This document shows, piece by piece, positions 1-12,904 of a stretch of 64,000 bases of DNA; the stretch's first letter is position 1, and each line of letters starts with the position of its first letter. The stretch covers positions 29,436,361-29,500,360 of the forward strand of contig JAAONU010000003.1 of the NCBI GenBank assembly GCA_012932295.1. Direction: 5' to 3'. The notes beneath the pieces are model-generated. The model was not told the DNA's origin. It ran no database searches and saw only the letters and a list, made by a program, of their open reading frames with translations. The translations under genes and the position numbers were made by a program. Source of the stretch: Cyclina sinensis. Taxonomy: Eukaryota > Mollusca > Bivalvia > Venerida > Veneridae.

Positions 1-160
1 TGGTCAGCTTTCTACAATTTCTTTCATTTGAGAGGCTTGTGTAGTTACCATTTAGTTAATGCAAATTTTTACAACCAATCATTTTGTACAGTTTTAATAT
101 CAGCACCTTATTAATAATTTTGTAATTTAAATACTAAGTGCTAACTTAAATCAAGCTTAC

Positions 161-3100
161 CATAGCAGAAGATCAAGGAACTCATACAGCTGTATCCTGC
201 CAGGCTCATCATAGGCATGCTGACTGTGTTTGATTCTGTGCAGCAGCTTCATAGGAGAAATTGTCTTATCACACATCTAAAAAAAAAACAGAAACTGCAA
301 GCAACAGATACACAAAGTAAACAGGCAAACCATTGATGTACAGCATCAAGTTGGTGCAGGATTCTGAAGATGTGAACACGTTTGATACATGTAATTTTAC
401 ACATACAGAATATTTTTTTAACTGTTGACCTGTTAATGCATCTAAACAGACTACTGAGCGCAAGTTGCACTCATGCCGCCTCGATCACATGTAGTTATAT
501 TCCGGTAGCTAAACCAACACTCTTACTTACCACTGACACTAGACTCAGTTCCTTGACACATTTGTCAGAAGTTGTATCTATCAATTTCAGGTCATTTCGC
601 TACCCTTACATGTTTGCACTAGTAGTTTAGCTACCTTTACATGTTTGCACTAGTCATTTCGCTACCCTTACATTTTACACTAGTCGTTTTGCTACCCTAA
701 CATGTTTGCACTAGTCGTTTTGCTAGACTAGGTGTGAAAGAACATAGGTAGTGAATATTGTTATGGCCTAGTGCATGCCTTCCTATAATTGTAAAAATAC
801 AACCTCTGACAACATTACTGCATCAGGGAATTGATTCTTTGGCTCAGTGGTTAGAGTGTTGGCCTGTCACATACATAGGAGATTGGAGTTCGAATCCCAG
901 TCTGGTTTGTGTATTCTAAGATTCATTGCATCTTTCTGTTACAGACTTTCATGTGCGTAAGAATATGTATAGATAGTGAACTGACAGGTAGTGAAACATT
1001 AGTATCCTATCTATACAAACACAGGCATGTACTTAATTGTATTACACTTGCTCTTCAGGACGTTTATTAAAAAGTAACTTCAAAAGAAACCAGAAAAAGG
1101 CAGAAATATATAACTGGAATCATATAAGCCCCACACCACACAGCAGTTGCTTCCCTGAATGAACAGGAAATTGCTGTGTAGGGCAAGGCTGAACTCACTA
1201 ATATTTAGGGACCAAATGTTAAGAAAATGTTGATAATCAACAAACATGATATTTTCAAGTTCATACCGAAGAACCATTTCATAAGTTTTTCTGGTTAACA
1301 CCTTGGACATAATGATAAAAAAAAGCTAATCATCACTAACAACTAGTCCACATCTTTGGCAAAAACACTGACAATATTAATTATAGTCAGTGCTCTCCTG
1401 AATGCTAACTAATAACCAGTGACTTCTATTTAAGACTTAGAGCAAATAATGTTAATATACTTTTTATTTGCTCATCTGTGGTACAAGTCATCCCAAGTAA
1501 GTTACATTGCCCTTCAGACACCACTCATGATGGAACCAATTACTGGTGACAGAAGCCCTTTACTTTCATTAATGATACTTACAGCTGGGTGTTAAATGCT
1601 TTGGGTGAGTTTTGAACCTGGGGCTGTCTGAACCAAAAGCAAAATGAACATGAATCTCAACAAAACAAAATTTGGTCCTGCCCTGCACACTGATATGGAG
1701 TAGTAACAATTACAATAATTGTAGAAAAGGTACAAACAAGGGAAAAAACTTCTTTCTGTAATACACAACTGCTTCCTGAAGTTGTCTCCCTTCTCATAAA
1801 AAAAAAATGAAAAAACATACCTTCAGTGTCCTCATTAGAATGTTTTGATTCAACAACATCCCCTTCATGTCCCCTGCCTCATAGGCCTGATAAGCCACCC
1901 TGGCACTGTTGATGTCCTCAAATCTGAAAGCATTTCATTTCTTGCTTTAATAATTAACATTTTTATTGTAATGTTTTGTAAACCATGAAAAAAGCTAGTC
2001 TGGTAAGGACGGGGAACTTGAAAGAGATAATTAGTTACATCATTTATGTTCAGCTTGGTTAGTTTACAAAAATATATATGTTATAGAAACAGCTCAGATC
2101 AAACCTACACTTCATACATTATTCTTTTCTCATCTGTAGAGTAGAGTATCAAAGCTTAGGTTTGATACAATTTTAAAGAGAGTATAAAAATAAAACATAT
2201 ATAAACAGATCATATCATACTTGAGTGCTCTATAGTCAAGGAAAGCAACACATCTGCGCAGAACGCACGAGTTCCAGTCAGCAGTATGGAGGTTCTGTGT
2301 CAGGTGCAGAGCTTTGTATAGCAACTTGTAATCCAGAACCTTAACAATCTCCTGTAACAGAAAGATCAGTGTCAGATAATTAAGTAGCTTATAAAATGCT
2401 CTATCTATATGACCTACCGGGTATGTGCTGACATGCAGCTTTAAAATGACACTTCATATTAAACATTCTTACCAAAAAAGGAGACATTAATCTGGAGAAA
2501 CAGTGAGAGAATATAAAAGAGAAAGATCTAGGAATTACATTTGTATATAAACAAACACTGAAGTGCTCATCTGCTAGGACCGTTCCTCCATTCCTCCACC
2601 CAGGTATTGTTTAGCATTTCTCTGCTTCACCTTCTCATCCATTAACTTGTTTTGTTGAAAAAAGAGTGCTAAGCTAATCACTGATTAGCTGATGGTGATT
2701 TCATGAAACAATTTAGGAGGTGATGGTCTGTATGCTTCAGCTTACCTGTACGGAGAGACCATTCTCTTCTGCGTTGATTTCATCTGTGAGGTTTGTCTTG
2801 AACAAGTCCACTGGAAACTAAAATAATACAACCAGTCTGATGAAAACACACAAGTAAGATATACAAACAAAGAAGTAAGTCAACAGCAATAGTAATGTTT
2901 CATTGATTCTTGATCAAGACTGATAATAGCATTACTAGTAACAGGTTGTTTGCAGAAAGGGTCAGCTATATCAGCAAACTATGTTTTCCTATTTAAGAAA
3001 TGTAGTCCAAGACTTGGTAACACTTAAGTTTTTAGGCTGTGAAAAGATGTTAAAAAGGGGAAAAAAGCAAACACCATGGAGAGGATCTCACAGTCCAAGT

Positions 3101-6100
3101 GGTGCACAATGTTTTCTGGTCATTTCTTTTAATAAAATCCTTTCAGACTTAATAAAATGGAGATTTATTCTTTCAAGTCAACTGTCAAATACTTCAATCA
3201 AAATTTACCATTACAAAGGAATAATGAAAAAAGGAAAATTTCTTAATCAAATACTCCAAATTGTACATGACTTCTTATATTAAAAAATTCTACTTTCTTT
3301 TTGAATTCATTATAACTGTCAATAATTGTAAAGTTAATGAAATTTTTAATACAACTAATCTAATCATAGACTGTTATCAATTCTTTCTTGACAGTCTCAG
3401 CTTTCATATTCTTCAGTTTTCAATAGCTAGGCCTAACTCAGATTATTTACTGTTTATTGAATGTGACAAATTTTTCAATACACTAATACAATGAAGTTTT
3501 GACGATTAGAAATTTAAGTTCATTCAACTACTCTTGAACAAAATGTAGCACGTTGGAAAGCAAATTTATTTTATTTGTTGTGTCAATAAAAAAAAAATAA
3601 CGAATTATCTATAGACATTTAATTGATTAATTGAATTAAAAAGTGTACTAACAGAAACTTTGTATCTGAACTCACTGAATACAATATAGATGAATAGTCG
3701 AAAAACAAAATGGTAATTTAAGTAGTTGAGATGACATTGAAACATAATCTGCCATCCATTCTTAGACCATTGGTTGATAAATAGAGTTTTAATTTTTAAA
3801 ACTAACCCTGAATTTCACATCTTTCTACTCAATTACTTGAAAAGTAATTGCATTTAAACTATGAGACATTTGGCACTGCGGCACTTAATAATGATCATTG
3901 TGTGAAAATTTGGAGAAAGTCAAATGAGAATTGTAGGAGAAGTTGCACACAAAAGATGGTATGCATGGAAGGATGGACGGTTATATTTATGAATACACTA
4001 GATTTAAGTCACATTTCTGTTCAGGCTCACTTATTAATTTTATCTGGGTAATTTAGCCTCCATGAACTGGGTAGGTAACAAAAAAGAGGCATAAAATAAT
4101 GTAGGACTGTGTGTGAAAGGGAATAACTCGTACAAATCATTTCTATTATGTAGAAGTATGCTAAATATGATTTGAACAAGAGCTGTCTGCAAGAAAAGCA
4201 TGCTGGACTATTCGCAGCTTATTAGTTTAAAGCTGCTTCTGAAATTTTCATATCTGCATGCCAATTTTTTGACCAGCTTCAATGAATAAAAAGAATTTAA
4301 AGCATCAAAACTTCTTGCAATATTGCATAGTATTATTTAATGGGAATGAAGGCTTTTTTTTGTAGAGACTTTAAACAAACTTGGTAAAGGTCAGTCTTTT
4401 GGAGGCTCTCAAGAACATAATGTTTCTATATATAGGTCCAAGCCTCAACAGACAAACTGTTACTTACATACTTAGTCAGTAGAGGCCCTGATAGACTGAC
4501 TGTTTGAAACCTTGGTGGAGGCCCCAAGGGACTGTCTGTATCAATATTGATAGCTTCCATGATTGACTGACTGTTTCAAAACTTGGTTGAGGCTCTTAGG
4601 AACACAATGTTTCTATATATAAATCCAAGCCTCAACAGAAAACTGTTACATACTTAGTCAGTGGAGGCCCTGATAGACTGACTTTTTCAAACCTTGGTGG
4701 AGGCCCTCAGAGACTGTCTGTACCAATTAATATATGATTAGCTTCCTTGATGGACAAACTGTTTAAGTGATTCTGAAGATCCTAAGCAGTGTATAAGCTT
4801 ACCCTTCTGTACCTACTTATTGTGTGTTCTGTTTGGATCCATTCAAAACATTTATCAACAAGCCATTAGAAAAACTGTTTTAAAGTTGCATAGAAAATTA
4901 CACCATGGAAATACTATGTAAAATCTTTCTCTTACAGTGTTGGACAAAACTTGTATATGCTAAGGTTCCGGACAGAAAGGACACTTATTTGAACTGGTAC
5001 TAATTTTATTTTTCAATGGGGAAACTATTCACTTCTAAATGATATGGTCATATTTCATACTTGATCCATAAGATGTTGATTTAGCACTCAAAAAGAGTAG
5101 GAATTTGTTGACTCCACACTTCCAATAATAACTTCAAGATTGTCTGAAGAGCATTCTGACTTTAAAACTAATTTGATTATCATAAATCTGGTAAATACAG
5201 ATACTGCTCTTGTTTAACTGCAAAATAAACTTGCATATATATGATAAATTGCTATAAATAATGTTTCTTGACTTCCAAGGCAAAAGCATAAAATAATACA
5301 CTAAGATAAACAGGGAATTATACTTTTTTTATTTTTACTTGTTGGAAATAAACTTTAACAGTTAAGGGAAACAGCATACATGTATTACAGCATACATCTA
5401 TTTTTCACCAACTTTTAAGGAACATTCTTGTAAAAAGTCCCTCAGAAGTTCTCACTATTACAAAAGTCACAATTTTCAGCTTCTTAGACTTGAACTAACA
5501 ACCTACATTAGTTAGGGATCTGATGCTCCATCACTATACCATATAATGTTATTGCATCCTGCCCTGCCCCATCACCCACCCTGCACCCCTTCTCCCCTGA
5601 GACCCCCCACCCCATATACCATCCAGTCAAATTATTAAAAGATAAATTACAGGAAATGAAATTTTTATCTAGCTTGAACTGTTCATACAGAAATGTTTAC
5701 TTTACGGGGTGTAAGTGATTGTGTATTCTGCTTTTACAAAAAAAAAAAAAAAACAACCACAATGCCTTGGTATCACATTTCAAATTCATTTATCATACTC
5801 ATGAGAAAATATTCTTCTGAATTTATAGACATGCAAGATAAATTACATAATTAAAAACATGGTTGGTGACAGCAACAATACCTGTGTACCTAGCAAATAA
5901 AGAGATACAGCTATTTCAATCACGATAGAATACAGATCAACAAAAACTTTAAAACTCATTTAGTAATGACTTGAATACTTTAAGACCCAACCATCTGTTA
6001 TAATCTAATATAAATCAGTCAGATGATACGTTTGTGTTAAATAAAGAAATTATTAACTTTTACTGTTTGCATTTTTAATCCAAAGCGTTGTTTCTTATAA

Positions 6101-9100
6101 CAGTTACGAAATAGCTATGACATAACTGAGGTCAACTGTATGTGATTTTAAAGTCTTTCCAGTAATTCTGTTGGGTATACAATTTCTTTTTATTATCAAA
6201 GCTTTTTCAGAACCTGAAGCTCACTGAACTCACAGAAATAAAATGTGTATATTTTCAATCCTGTAAGACAGGGGCTATCATGGAATCAGGGACTATGATT
6301 GGGCCACTGAAAGTGGAAAGGGGATGGTTGGGTTAAAAAAGGGCAGCTGGATTATAATCCAATAGAAGGGTATAAACATGCAGCAAAATAGAGTAAAAAA
6401 GAGCAGTACATTGGATACAGGATTGCCCTTAAGGGCAAGAGGTGTTTGAAAGGGGCAGGTGGAGTAATACGAATTAGGGTGTTCAAAAGGTACAGTGAGA
6501 TGACCAGGGCATCGGACATGTAAATCGTTATAATGGTAAACAGCATAAATAAAAAAAATCACAGAGCAGCAAGCACTATTTATATGGTATATACCTTTTC
6601 ATATAAATCATGGTGAATAACAGTTCAAACATATTTGACGCTATTGTAAATTTATTTAAAGGAGATTAAAAGATTTATTTTTGAATTTTGAACAGATTTA
6701 CAATTTAAGTCTACAAATCCTAAAACAAACAATACAGGATCACATAGATACCTAGGACAAGTGGGGTTGCTGATTTAAGTGAGTGGAAAATATAAAGATT
6801 TAAACTTTCACATTCTTATTCACTGTTAAACTAAATATTATAAGTTCTCTGAACATTAGCCTACATGTATAAAAATGTATAAATGTCACAAAAATCATTT
6901 CTCAAGGAAATCTATGATCACCTGAAAATGATTATTTAACTTTCTCTCAAAAATTCCTGGTTTCTCATTTCTTAAAGAACTTGATTTGTTCAAATGATGT
7001 TTTTTTTTTCAGAAATAGGAAATTCAGTGCTTAAAACACTTTCAGCTTATAGGAGATTTAAAGAATAGCAAATGCAGACAAAAACTGTGTGTCATATTCT
7101 GTGTTGAATATTTCATTCATGAAGAAAATCTTCTCTGATTACAAGTATTAAAAAGACAATAGTCTGATAGACTAACCTTTCCACCCCTAGTCAGTATGTA
7201 CAACTACAGATGCATGTCAAAATGTATGATCAAGTTACATATCAAGTAAATCTTTGAATATATAAGATCAAGAACAAACTATATGGTTTATAACCTCATG
7301 AAGATATTACTGTTCAATACTGTGATCTCTATATATAACAGTAATAGTTGTTATTGATATTAAAAATTGAATTTCTGGTAAAACATGCTACATTCAATAT
7401 CCCCTTGCTGTAACTGACCAGCTGAATCAAGCCACAGTACAGAACACAACAGACTTAAGTGAATAGAATTCAATATCAACTACTTAACAAATATTGACTG
7501 GCTAGCCAACAATGACACTTTTTTATTCCTTTTATGACTATTCATTGGGGACTAATAGAAATATTTCAATCTTTAATCAGTTAAGTAAATGCTCAAATAT
7601 ATCACTTTTTTCACAACAAATGAAAAAGTCAATAAAAAAGTAATCAATGGAACATATTCTATGAGGAAACAAAGTTCCTTCACAAAAAATCAAGTCCTTT
7701 CATAAAAATTATTCAGACATTTTGATAAAAAAAAACTGTGCATTAAACATATCTTGTAAAAGTATGAAGACAATAGTGAAAACAGGGGCTTTTTTTCACA
7801 TTCAATTTCTTATCCTAATCACGTACTGTAAATAAAAGAAAAATGAGGACCCTCTTCCATGATAAATGAAATAGTTTACAGCATTCAAAACTCTCCAAAG
7901 CAACATGGTTTATAGATAGAGATTAAAATTTACTTATCTGCAATTGAACAAGATTGCATTTTAAATTTTCAAACAAACACTTTCAAAAATGGGATTGAAA
8001 TCTTAAATCTTGATCACTGATTTTTAACTGTAGAAATGCTATAAGACATTGAAAGCGTGTTTTAATTTTTTTTTTTTTTTTTTTTTTAAATTAGCAGGTG
8101 CTTTAAGGATATGCTAGCTGACAAAAAGGTAGTCTTATAGAATACAGAATGAAGACATTTTATAAAGAAAAGAGCTTGTGAAGTTAAAAAAAAAGCTATG
8201 TTAGAATAGCACAAGATACAGTATAAGTTATGGTAGTGCTACATGATAAGGTATGACTACATGGTATTTAGGTATGGTAATACCACAAAGTACGGTAGTA
8301 CAACATGATAAGGTATGGTGGTGTACCACAAAATAAGGCGTGGTAGTACCACATTTTAAGGTATGATAGTACTACAAGATAAGGTATGGTTGTACCACAA
8401 GACTCGAGGTTATAGTTGTACCATACAATGTAGTTGGACAGTACCAGACAAAAAGCTTTGGTGCAGCATAACAAGACAACAGGCAAATTCTTTTAGATAT
8501 ACTTAGTAATGAAGACTTACTTTTTGACACTCAGTTTCTGGCTTCTTGGATCTTTCAGGTAAAAAGTATCTGTACCTACTAAAAACAGTCGTAAAAGAAA
8601 TCCAGTTCTTTCTAAAAGACTACATCTGGACTAGGTACATCAGACTAACCTTAGGTGAAGGACGTGCGATATTGTTTTTCAAATGGTCAGGTCAATATTC
8701 AAGTGATAATGAACCCAACAAGTTTTAATTAAGACCTTCAAAAAGTTAATTAGAGTGTTCATTGTGGCTTGCAAATCAAATGTTTTGACCACACAATCTC
8801 AAAGGTCAGTTCATTCCTGTTTTCAATATTATTTATCCCTTGTAATAATAGTCAGTACCCAATCTTCCTGGCTTACACTTATTTAAGAGAGAAAGTGCCA
8901 ATAGAACTCTTTTGTTTTTCAGTTGTAACCTAAGGTCTTGAGTGTTTATCCTAGATAAGGAAAAACAGGACAAACAAATCAATCATTCTTAGAATAACAA
9001 GCCTCTTATCATCAATATACATGGTATAAAAACATTGATACAGAATCTTTATCAGGGTGTGAAAGTTGAAATGACATGAAAAGACCAACTTATTGATTTG

Positions 9101-10675
9101 GCACAAATTTAATTGCTACCCACTGCCCTGGGTAAACACAGCTTGTTGACTTCAGCAGTTTTATTAATATTTCTCTATTAACACAGATAGTGCATGCTCC
9201 ATTTAAATTTCATTGAAAGTTGGAAAAGAGATAAATTGAGAAAATCAATGTTCAATCAAATTGTGGTGAATGATCAAAGGTTCTTTTTTTCATAACAGCT
9301 CATCTGCACAATTTTTCACCCACTTGTATATGATTTGTCCATTTGACTTTTAACTTCACTGGTATTTATTCCAGCTTTAAAATCTTAATAAATAAATTAC
9401 CAGGTTCACACAGTTAAATCAGAATGCACATGTTTATTTAAAAGTGAAATAATCATTTAACACTCAACCTTGTGGATATTTTTTATTGTTTCTTTTGTTT
9501 TTGTTTTGCAATCTTCATTTAATCTATCTTTTCTTTTTTGGGGTCATTTCTAAGTATTGGTACATGGCACAAAATACATGTAAATGTAGAAACCTGCAAA
9601 TTTGCAAGTTAATTTGTCTTGAAAGGCTTCTTGTCTTTAATGCTGAACCTGCTGAATTTTTGTAATGGATTTGTCCAGCTTTGAATTTGGGACAGTCCAT
9701 TCAAAGTTTAAGGGATTTCAATATCAAAATACAAAAATGGAGCTACCAACAGTATAGAGCCTGGTCAGACTGCACGGATGTGCAGGCTGGCCTTGCTCTA
9801 TACTGATGGCAAAGGCTAATCACTTTTGGTTCCAGCAGCTTAAGGGTTAATGCTGATTGTTTCATTAGCCCTATGGGCTGACAGACTTATAAAATTCATA
9901 ACTAATGAAAACAAATCCATTTCTAAGGAGGGGTAGGTAGAAAGGTGACAATATTTAGAGGAGTCTATTATTATGCTTCATCCCAAAACCTCAAGTTTAA
10001 GATCTGGTACAAAAATGGCAATACTTTAAATCATAAAAAAATAAATCAAAGTACCCTACACATGTGAGTGTGATGTAATTAATTTTCGCAATAAATTCAA
10101 AGTCATTACTGAAAATAAAACAAAGCTAACAACTCACCCCAAGAGCTCTTGATAGACACCTGAAAAAAAAAACAGACACACTTCTTTAGTCAGTATATTA
10201 CTGAAACATTACACAACTGTCAAATTATTATTTTTTCATTACTGAAATTTATTAATTATCTGTACCACTATAAATCTTACATATGTTTTGAATATTTCCT
10301 GAATATTCAAACAAATTACAAGTAATTTAATGTGGTGCCAGACTCTTCCAATGGAAATTCTGTGTATTCTATTTGTCTTACCCAAGTTCATCCCAGGCGA
10401 AAAATCCCCTAAAACGGGGATAATTCAAATGAAACATTTTAAATACAAAACTCCATGTCAGCCTGTTACACTTCCTGACTAAGACTGGAAACTCTACTTA
10501 AAACTCGCGTTCACACCACTGTACATTTGTATAATCCACTGTGACTGAAGTAGTTCAATAAACTACCTAAGTTGTCACGCAGTTGCTTCCCTTTAAAACA
10601 CACTACCCACTTGTATCCAAACTACCACTGTCACAGTGACCTCCCCTTCACATACAAAAATGAAATAATTTTCAT
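161..10675 (-). CDS. EF-hand-like protein gene, 5' part (continues beyond left edge)
   Basis: Coding exons on the minus strand, in order: 10656-10675 (proposed start, ATG at 10673-10675), 10382-10408 (27 nt), 10138-10159 (22 nt), 2746-2817, 2221-2351, 1821-1923 and 161-276. All have AG acceptors and GT donors, and they join with no stop into 163 codons plus two bases; the last donor (gtaagc) leads out of the window. The protein is helical and soluble-looking. Residues 146-158 (AYDEPGRIQLYEF) follow the EF-hand loop spacing, with G at loop position 6, I at 8 and E at 12, but position 1 is Ala, so calcium binding there is doubtful. The helix pair before it (about 92-125) looks like a companion degenerate EF-hand. 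I do not recognise the family and assign no function. Exons from 2817 leftwards are secure because phases, sites and composition all agree. The three tiny 5' exons are less certain, and the first is only a fitting candidate. Confidence 0.68.
591..728. repeat. 33-34-bp tandem repeat, about 4 copies
   Basis: A unit reading roughly gtttgcactagtcatttcgc followed by tacccttacat recurs four times with point differences (cattt/gttttg, ccctt/ctttt). It lies in an intron of the EF-hand-like gene. Confidence 0.75.
835..906 (+). mobile_element. tRNA-derived SINE head
   Basis: An A-box-like TGGCTCAGTGGTTAGAG (from about 840) and a B-box-like GGAGTTCGAATCCC (about 885-898) are spaced as in a tRNA. The acceptor and anticodon stems do not pair convincingly, so this is a tRNA-derived SINE or tRNA relic rather than a functional tRNA. 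The 3' limit is unclear. Confidence 0.55.
4376..4760. repeat. about-190-bp unit tandemly duplicated
   Basis: Two imperfect copies lie head to tail, at about 4376-4560 and 4561-4760. Shared landmarks in order are an aatgtttctatatata block, ccaagcctcaacag, a ttagtcagt block with ggaggccctgatagactgac, and gactgtctgta. It is intronic; the family is unknown. Confidence 0.75.
5485..5556 (-). mobile_element. tRNA-like relic (probable SINE head)
   Basis: Read on the minus strand there is a tRNA-like A box (TATAGTGATGGAGC) followed about 35 nt later by a B-box-like GTTAGTTCAAGTCT. The stems are degenerate. A C-rich stretch (5560-5620) lies beside it. Confidence 0.35.
8215..8425. repeat. degenerate about-30-bp tandem repeat
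   Basis: Variants of ataaggtatggtagtaccac recur about six times with drift. Each unit holds a small inverted repeat (ggta..tacc). Confidence 0.6.
9753..9816. repeat. short foldback hairpin repeat
   Basis: The outer arms AGTATAGAGC and GCTCTATACT are exact reverse complements, and an inner GCAC/GTGC pair sits between them, so the whole 60-bp segment can fold into one hairpin. It resembles dispersed hairpin repeats I associate with mollusc genomes (recalled, not searched). Confidence 0.6.
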
Positions 10676-11415
10676 TGATCTTGGTTGATTTCGAAGGAAC
10701 GAACAAAACGAGGAGATTAAGAAAAGGGGGTTGACGCACATGAAAATAAAATAAATCATATTATTTTATTCTTCGGATGTACCCAAAGGGTATGCGCTGA
10801 TTTTGTCATTATCAAATCTTTTTTGAACAAGCATTTTTATTATCTTCAAAGGGAATTCCTAGGTGAACAAAAATAATCAGAAATGACATTTGGAACATAG
10901 CTATGACCTATACACTGCAATCATTAATGTAATATGAGTAAATTACACCAGTAAGTTGTCGCGATTCCAGATCTTCCTACAGGAGACCTTATCCCTTTTA
11001 AGACATTTCTACTTCATGGCGCACCGTTACGGTCAAACTGACCCTTTTACGTTCGGACATGCATTGATGAGTATACAGTGTTCTCTAGTGGTGCTAAGGC
11101 GATATACCACCTTCCTTCTGTCGCAACAGGACCTATGACCATACTCGAGGGAGTGAAAGACTATATGTTCTTTCTTAAACAATTCGATGGAAAAATATGT
11201 TTCAACTTTTCTTTTAATAACAAATTAAGTTTTTATTAAAAATACGATCGCGGAGGGTGTCAGGTCGCTTTTGGTAACAAAAACAGTTCCATGTGACTGA
11301 GCGTAAGCAGCCCCCTATATTTATGAAGTAAATAACGTCACTGACGTTTTTCTATTCCCGCGTCGTTAGCAACGTCAACCGACGTTAAAGAAGACGTTAA
11401 CAACAGTACAGAAAA
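10676..11415. promoter_or_regulatory. upstream region of the EF-hand-like gene with clustered TGACGT/ACGTCA motifs
   Basis: This stretch lies upstream of the proposed first exon of the minus-strand gene. Between 11334 and 11395 there are several CRE-type half-sites (ACGTCA, TGACGT and related gacgtt) in a locally GC-richer segment. A possible plus-strand first exon begins at 11416. A divergent promoter is an inference; no TATA box is evident. Confidence 0.3.
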
Positions 11416-11457
11416 ATGTCATTTTCATTTTCCTCTTTAATTATCAAGAAAGTTAAA
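11416..11457 (+). other. candidate first coding exon on the plus strand (weak)
   Basis: An ATG at 11416 opens 14 codons that run straight into a near-perfect donor (AAA then gtaagtg). It could be the start of the gene whose last coding exon is at 14287. However, the phases do not match directly (0 against 2), so at least one further exon would be needed. I did not find a convincing one. Confidence 0.2.
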
Positions 11458-12199
11458 GTAAGTGAAATTTATGTCATATTCAGTCAAATGTGTTGCCTTT
11501 AATTTACCAGTCTAACATCATGAACTTGATATAGTTAAAGTACTTTTTTATCATAACTACTGATCTTTTACACTTCAACGTTTTGTTACCAGTTTGATTT
11601 TTAAATCAGGCAGACTTTCTTAGTGGTAAGATTTCACATATCTTTATAAACTTTTGAACTTTTGGAGAGATCTATTTCTTTTGTAGAACTGAAAAGTAAA
11701 AAAATGCCATAGCTGTGATAGTTTCTCTTTCTACTGCCTCACGCCTCTCACAAATATTAAAAAAGCATATCTATATATCAGTTGTATTCTTTAAATTTGT
11801 ATTGTCAGTGGTAAATATGAATACTGTGATAGATGAGCAACAGAATGTGATAAATTTGTGAAAAAAATAAAAACATGGTATATTACTGATAAACACAAAA
11901 GTGTAAAACAAATAGCGTTTTAATATTCATACATTGTAATATGATTGTGATATAATTTAAGATCTCACACATTTTATTTCTGTGTATTACATATAAATAT
12001 ATGGTGGAAATAAAGATAATGTTAGTTCATAATACTAACATGATATATGATGAATAAAGTCTAAACTGAATATAAATAAACCTTAATTAAGTTTGTAATA
12101 TATGTATGAAAATAAACAGGTCTCTAGTGACTTAGATATAAAACATGACACAACACAATGCAGAAAAATAAAGCTTAATGCTGCAAAACAAATGATACA

Positions 12200-12904
12200 A
12201 CGTATCAAAATGATACAAAATACATGCTATAAAACATCACACTGGGTTGCAGCATGAACATATGCATAAAGTGTATTATAACAGAAGCCCATCATATTTA
12301 AAGGATTTGTTTAGTGAGTGTAGAGAAAGTAATTTGAGATCTAGCAATTTTAATTTTGTTTTGCCACAAAATGATTCTCATGTTGCACACACATTTTTTT
12401 ACAACGCCATAAGAGACTGGAACTCTTTGCCAGACAGCATTAAATCCATCAAAGACATTCAAAGATTTAAAACGAACGTCAAAATGTATTTAAAAAAAGA
12501 AACTGACAAAAGTGAATAACTTGTTTATATATTACTAAATTGATCTGTATGTGATAATTATTTACATGTTTCATGTTTATATGAGATATAAATTTACAAA
12601 TATATGTGATTATGTAGTGTTAGCTCTTTACATTGATAATTGTCTTTTTTTTTAATATTTCATTTATTTTGTATTTTGATGCTCATTTATGAATTGTACA
12701 ATTTAGTATGTTTTTATTACACTAATTGGACCCCATTGGAAATAAGCTTTTAGTTTAATGGGCAATCCTAGTGTAGCATAAAACATACTTCATTATAATT
12801 CTATTCTTGTTGCATTTTTGTGTGTTACGTATGCATATGATATGTGTGAGAATATAGTATGTGTTTATGTATATTTCCCTGAATAAATCAAATCAAATCA
12901 AAAC
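12200..12904 (+). mobile_element. 5'-truncated non-LTR retrotransposon (LINE) 3' end
   Basis: The frame 12247-12519 encodes a 90-residue C-terminus. Its segment FFYNAIRDWNSLPDSIKSIK matches the usual extreme C-terminal motif of LINE reverse-transcriptase ORFs (aromatic-x-x-A/T-x-x-x-W-N-x-L-P). A 3' untranslated stretch follows and ends in short aaatc tandem repeats at about 12892-12904, the simple-repeat tail typical of several LINE clades. The RT core is absent, so this is a dead, 5'-truncated copy. The left boundary is approximate. Confidence 0.7.

Larger units (their letters stand above)
277..1820. other. intron of the EF-hand-like gene with a short tandem repeat and a SINE head
   Basis: Non-coding on both strands as far as can be read. 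It contains a 33-34-bp tandem repeat and a tRNA-like sequence, listed separately. The rest is unremarkable AT-rich DNA. Confidence 0.6.
2818..10137. other. long intron of the EF-hand-like gene, no exon recognised
   Basis: This 7.3-kb AT-rich intron separates the 72-nt and 22-nt coding exons. Short ORFs on both strands show no family signature or fitting splice sites. It contains a duplicated about-190-bp unit, a tRNA-like relic, a degenerate 30-bp repeat, a poly-T run at 8068-8088 and a hairpin repeat, listed separately. Confidence 0.6.

Noticed and set aside
835..906. Functional tRNA gene
   Set aside because: A and B boxes are present but the acceptor, anticodon and T stems do not pair; it is more likely a SINE head. 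The same holds for 5485-5556, 30040-30130, 42458-42545 and 46335-46400.
12247..12519. Stand-alone small gene
   Set aside because: The peptide is the C-terminal tail of a LINE reverse-transcriptase ORF, followed by a simple-repeat tail, so it is a retrotransposon remnant.
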